The position numbers and the translations under genes were made by a program. From Larix sibirica (lineage: Eukaryota; Streptophyta; Pinopsida; Pinales; Pinaceae): a stretch of 26,660 nucleotides of DNA. This document shows, piece after piece, positions 25,505 through 26,660 of the stretch (its first letter is position 1; the number at the start of each line of letters is the position of its first letter). The notes beneath the pieces were generated by a model, which ran no database searches, had not been told where the DNA came from, and saw only the letters and a program-made list of their open reading frames with translations. The DNA is taken from NCBI GenBank assembly GCA_004151065.3, contig NWUY0300022695.1, positions 33,753 through 60,412 of the forward strand. Reading direction: 5' to 3'.

Positions 25505-26660
25505 TTATATTCTTATGACTTGAGGGTTATCCCCTCCAATCTTTGTGCCTTGCCTAGTAATTATTTGCAAATTTTCAGTGTTTAATGTTTCATGTTTAGG
25601 AACACCATACAAGAGATTAACATTCCTTTTATTATTAAGTGCTTCCAACATGATGGGGCGTTCTTTTAAATTGTGCTCTTCCACTCCACATTTTGTACAA
25701 AATTTGAGATCCGTTATGTCCTTCCATGGACAGTCGGGACTCAAGTGCTCTTCACTGTAGCAGATGAAGCATCATGACTTTCGTCGGCCTGTTGGACAGT
25801 TCCCTCGATTATTGTATCTTCCATGACTGTTGTATCTGCCTCGTCGATTTTTTTTGTTGTTGCGTTGATTGTTGTTGTGGAAGTTGCGACCATTTTGGTC
25901 GACAGTCTGTGTCTGGTATACTGTATGGTGATTAGCCTTGGTCTTTAAAATCTTGATGCAATCTGCATTCATATGCTGAGTTGTTCGACATATGCTACAC
26001 CATTTTGGTTTTACATTATCGGCATTATAGGGGCAGTCTGATGTCGAATGAGGTTCAAATATTTTGCAAATGTTACAAAAGTAATTGGTTTGAGTCGTGT
26101 GAAAGTTCTCTAGTCTGCGCTCTTCTGGGAATGGCCTAAGATCATCGTGAAATTGTCTCCTTTCCTCCTGGTATGAGTTCTTGTTGTCTTGGTATCTCTT
26201 TTGTTCATTGTATGGGAAGTTATCTTTTGTATGGCCTTCTGTCGTGCACGTGGAACACCATAGATCGTTATGCCTCGTGGTGAGATGTTGAAGTGATCTT
26301 TGTATTGTTTCGATCTTTTCTTCCAATCGTTTGTAGACAGGTCCTGTTGAGTAATCTGCATGCGACTCAACTCTTAAAGCGTTCTTTAAGACATCATCAT
26401 ATGTCATGTATTCGTGTAGTAGTAGTGGCGTCTTGATTCAGGGTCGCGGTCCTGCAACAAAGAACTGGATTACGACAGCTTGGTCCATTTTTATGGCAAC
26501 TAGCTGAGTAGATCTTTGAATCTTCTATCATATTCTTGTACTATTTTTCCTATTCTTTGCTTGATTTCTTTTCATTTGTGTCTGGCTAGATGTTTGCTAT
26601 CATCTGCTTTAAAAAAATCTACGAAACTATCTTTTATTTGTTGTTTCATCTTGGGACCTT
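25505..26660 (-). pseudogene. Retroelement gag with five zinc knuckles
   Basis: The open frame from ATG 26407 runs to 25772, stops at one TGA (25772-25774) and continues in the same frame to 25505. Codons upstream of the ATG (26408-26660) still read as capsid C terminus in broken frames (QEYDRRFKDLL, then FVAGPRP, stop, IKTPLLLHEY), so the gene begins right of the window. Five CCHC-type knuckles follow at residues 51-64 (last Cys is Phe), 111-125 (one residue longer), 137-150 (perfect CX2CX4HX4C), 213-226 (perfect) and 237-250 (last Cys is Arg). A basic N/R-rich tract (about 171-211) separates the third and fourth. Gag binds genome RNA through the knuckles. Two perfect knuckles flank the TGA, so the stop is probably a single late mutation. 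Confidence 0.8.

Overview
The window looks like nuclear DNA from a seed plant with a large, repeat-rich genome. I infer a gymnosperm from the mass of old, decayed LTR retroelements around one intact gene, but nothing in the sequence proves this. The single intact gene is on the minus strand at 16863-19636. It encodes importin subunit beta-1 (KPNB1, the nuclear import receptor) in two coding exons. Almost everything else is transposon-derived or satellite-like. I see no true tRNA or rRNA gene, no CRISPR array and no bacterial-type operon.

Left part (1-6092): a decayed Ty1/copia element lies on the plus strand. It runs 5' LTR (498-789), tRNA-iMet-type primer site (790-802), long leader, gag remnant, integrase, reverse transcriptase, RNase H and 3' LTR (5808-6092). 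Just before the 5' LTR is the RNase H tail of a second copy of the same family (132-503), so two copies appear to share one LTR in tandem. Next comes a mosaic tandem-repeat array (6093-6251 and 8492-10433). It is interrupted by a well-bounded 2.24-kb minus-strand LTR element (6252-8491) with 212/213-bp LTRs, a perfect 5-bp target duplication (ATATC), a primer site, a polypurine tract, and only a degenerate gag zinc finger and retropepsin region.

Middle (10390-15800): an exact 43-bp duplication flanks a single N, which suggests an assembly seam. It is followed by short tandem repeats (36-bp, 62-bp and 92/93-bp units), a roughly 475-bp unit present three times that carries a decayed exon-like segment, a 179-bp fold-back MITE with perfect 40-bp inverted ends, and tRNA-derived SINE-like pieces.

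Gene region (about 16600-19860): KPNB1 on the minus strand, with a 152-bp coding intron near its 3' end, a likely 104-bp intron in the 5' UTR, and a candidate AATAAA signal about 240 nt past the stop codon. The coding intron has no in-frame stop, so an unspliced reading gives a false 877-aa protein; the spliced protein is 873 aa.

Right part (19860-26660): AT-rich DNA with two more SINE-like pieces, a short tandem duplication, an unrecognised decayed minus-strand reading frame, and two palindromes, one of them 71 bp and nearly perfect. At the right edge is a decayed minus-strand retroelement with five CCHC zinc knuckles, a retropepsin, and then a second gag-like module. No reverse transcriptase is visible in that element within the window.
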